Shown here piece by piece: positions 4,894 through 5,068 of a stretch of 5,068 bases of DNA. This DNA is from Prevotella sp. UBA4341 (GTDB taxonomy: Bacteria; Bacteroidota; Bacteroidia; Bacteroidales; Bacteroidaceae). The notes under the pieces were generated by a model. The model had not been told where the DNA came from, searched no databases, and saw only the letters and a program-made list of their open reading frames with translations. The stretch lies in NCBI GenBank assembly GCA_002393705.1, contig DGTH01000089.1, forward strand, positions 3,020 to 8,087, given 5' to 3'. Position 1 is the stretch's first letter, and each line of letters opens with the position of its first letter. The position numbers were made by a program, and so were the translations under genes.

Positions 4894-4950
4894 CGTAATA
4901 TGCTGAATATAAACAAAATAACATATATAAATTAATTAAAGTAAAGTATT

Positions 4951-5068
4951 ATGCCTACAATTTCACAATTGGTAAGAAAAGGCAGAAAGGTGCTCGTTGA
5001 CAAGAGCAAGTCGCCCGCGCTGGACTCATGTCCACAGCGTCGTGGCGTATGTGTTCGTGTCTATACCA
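4951..5068 (+). CDS. rpsL: 30S ribosomal protein S12, N-terminal part
   Basis: Thirty-nine codons are present before the right edge cuts the gene. The translation begins [20 protein letters not shown] and continues [19 protein letters not shown], a clear match to the S12 N-terminus (usual length about 125-135 residues). S12 sits at the decoding centre of the 30S subunit and helps control translational accuracy. The lysine linked to streptomycin resistance lies just beyond the window edge, so nothing can be said about resistance. The gene normally heads the str operon (rpsL, rpsG, fusA), which would continue to the right. The start is preceded by an AT-rich leader without a Shine-Dalgarno sequence, common for highly expressed Bacteroidota genes. 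Confidence 0.97.
   Translation, partial: MPTISQLVRKGRKVLVDKSKSPALDSCPQRRGVCVRVYT

Overview
The window looks like a Bacteroidales chromosome, most likely Prevotella or a close relative. Three observations support this. The ribosomal protein S12 start at the right end reads like Bacteroidales S12. Several gene starts are preceded by the Bacteroidota promoter pattern TTTG-N19-21-TAnnTTTG. Most genes lack a strong Shine-Dalgarno sequence. No mobile element, CRISPR array, tRNA or rRNA is visible.

Left half (1-2639, minus strand): three overlapping or closely spaced membrane-protein genes, read right to left. They are a SpoIIM-family protein, an unnamed six-helix membrane protein, and a DUF4129 protein that runs off the left edge. 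A divergent RDD-family membrane protein (2718-3449, plus) starts on the other side of a 78-base promoter region. From general knowledge of Bacteroidota, RDD, SpoIIM and DUF4129 genes usually lie beside DUF4350, MoxR-type AAA+ ATPase and DUF58 genes. Those genes would be expected beyond the left edge, but this is inference. The group probably acts at the inner membrane and its exact job is not established.

Middle (3454-4116, minus): a small secreted protein of unknown family, tail to tail with the RDD gene. Its promoter stands back to back with that of the next gene.

Right end (4295-5068, plus): a DUF3467 protein and the first 39 codons of rpsL (S12), the head of the str ribosomal operon. The 335-base gap between them holds hairpins, a 9-bp tandem repeat array, the rpsL promoter and a structured leader.

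The least expected content is non-coding. (1) The RDD and SpoIIM promoters occupy the same 36 bases, built on a perfect 12-bp inverted repeat. (2) Three unrelated short tandem arrays, with units of 7, about 8 and 9 bp, all sit at gene 3' ends or junctions. One encodes the tail of the DUF4129 protein, one spans exactly from a stop codon to the next start codon and has stops in all three frames, and one lies in frame behind the DUF3467 stop. I found no clear evidence of an undescribed defence or mobile system.
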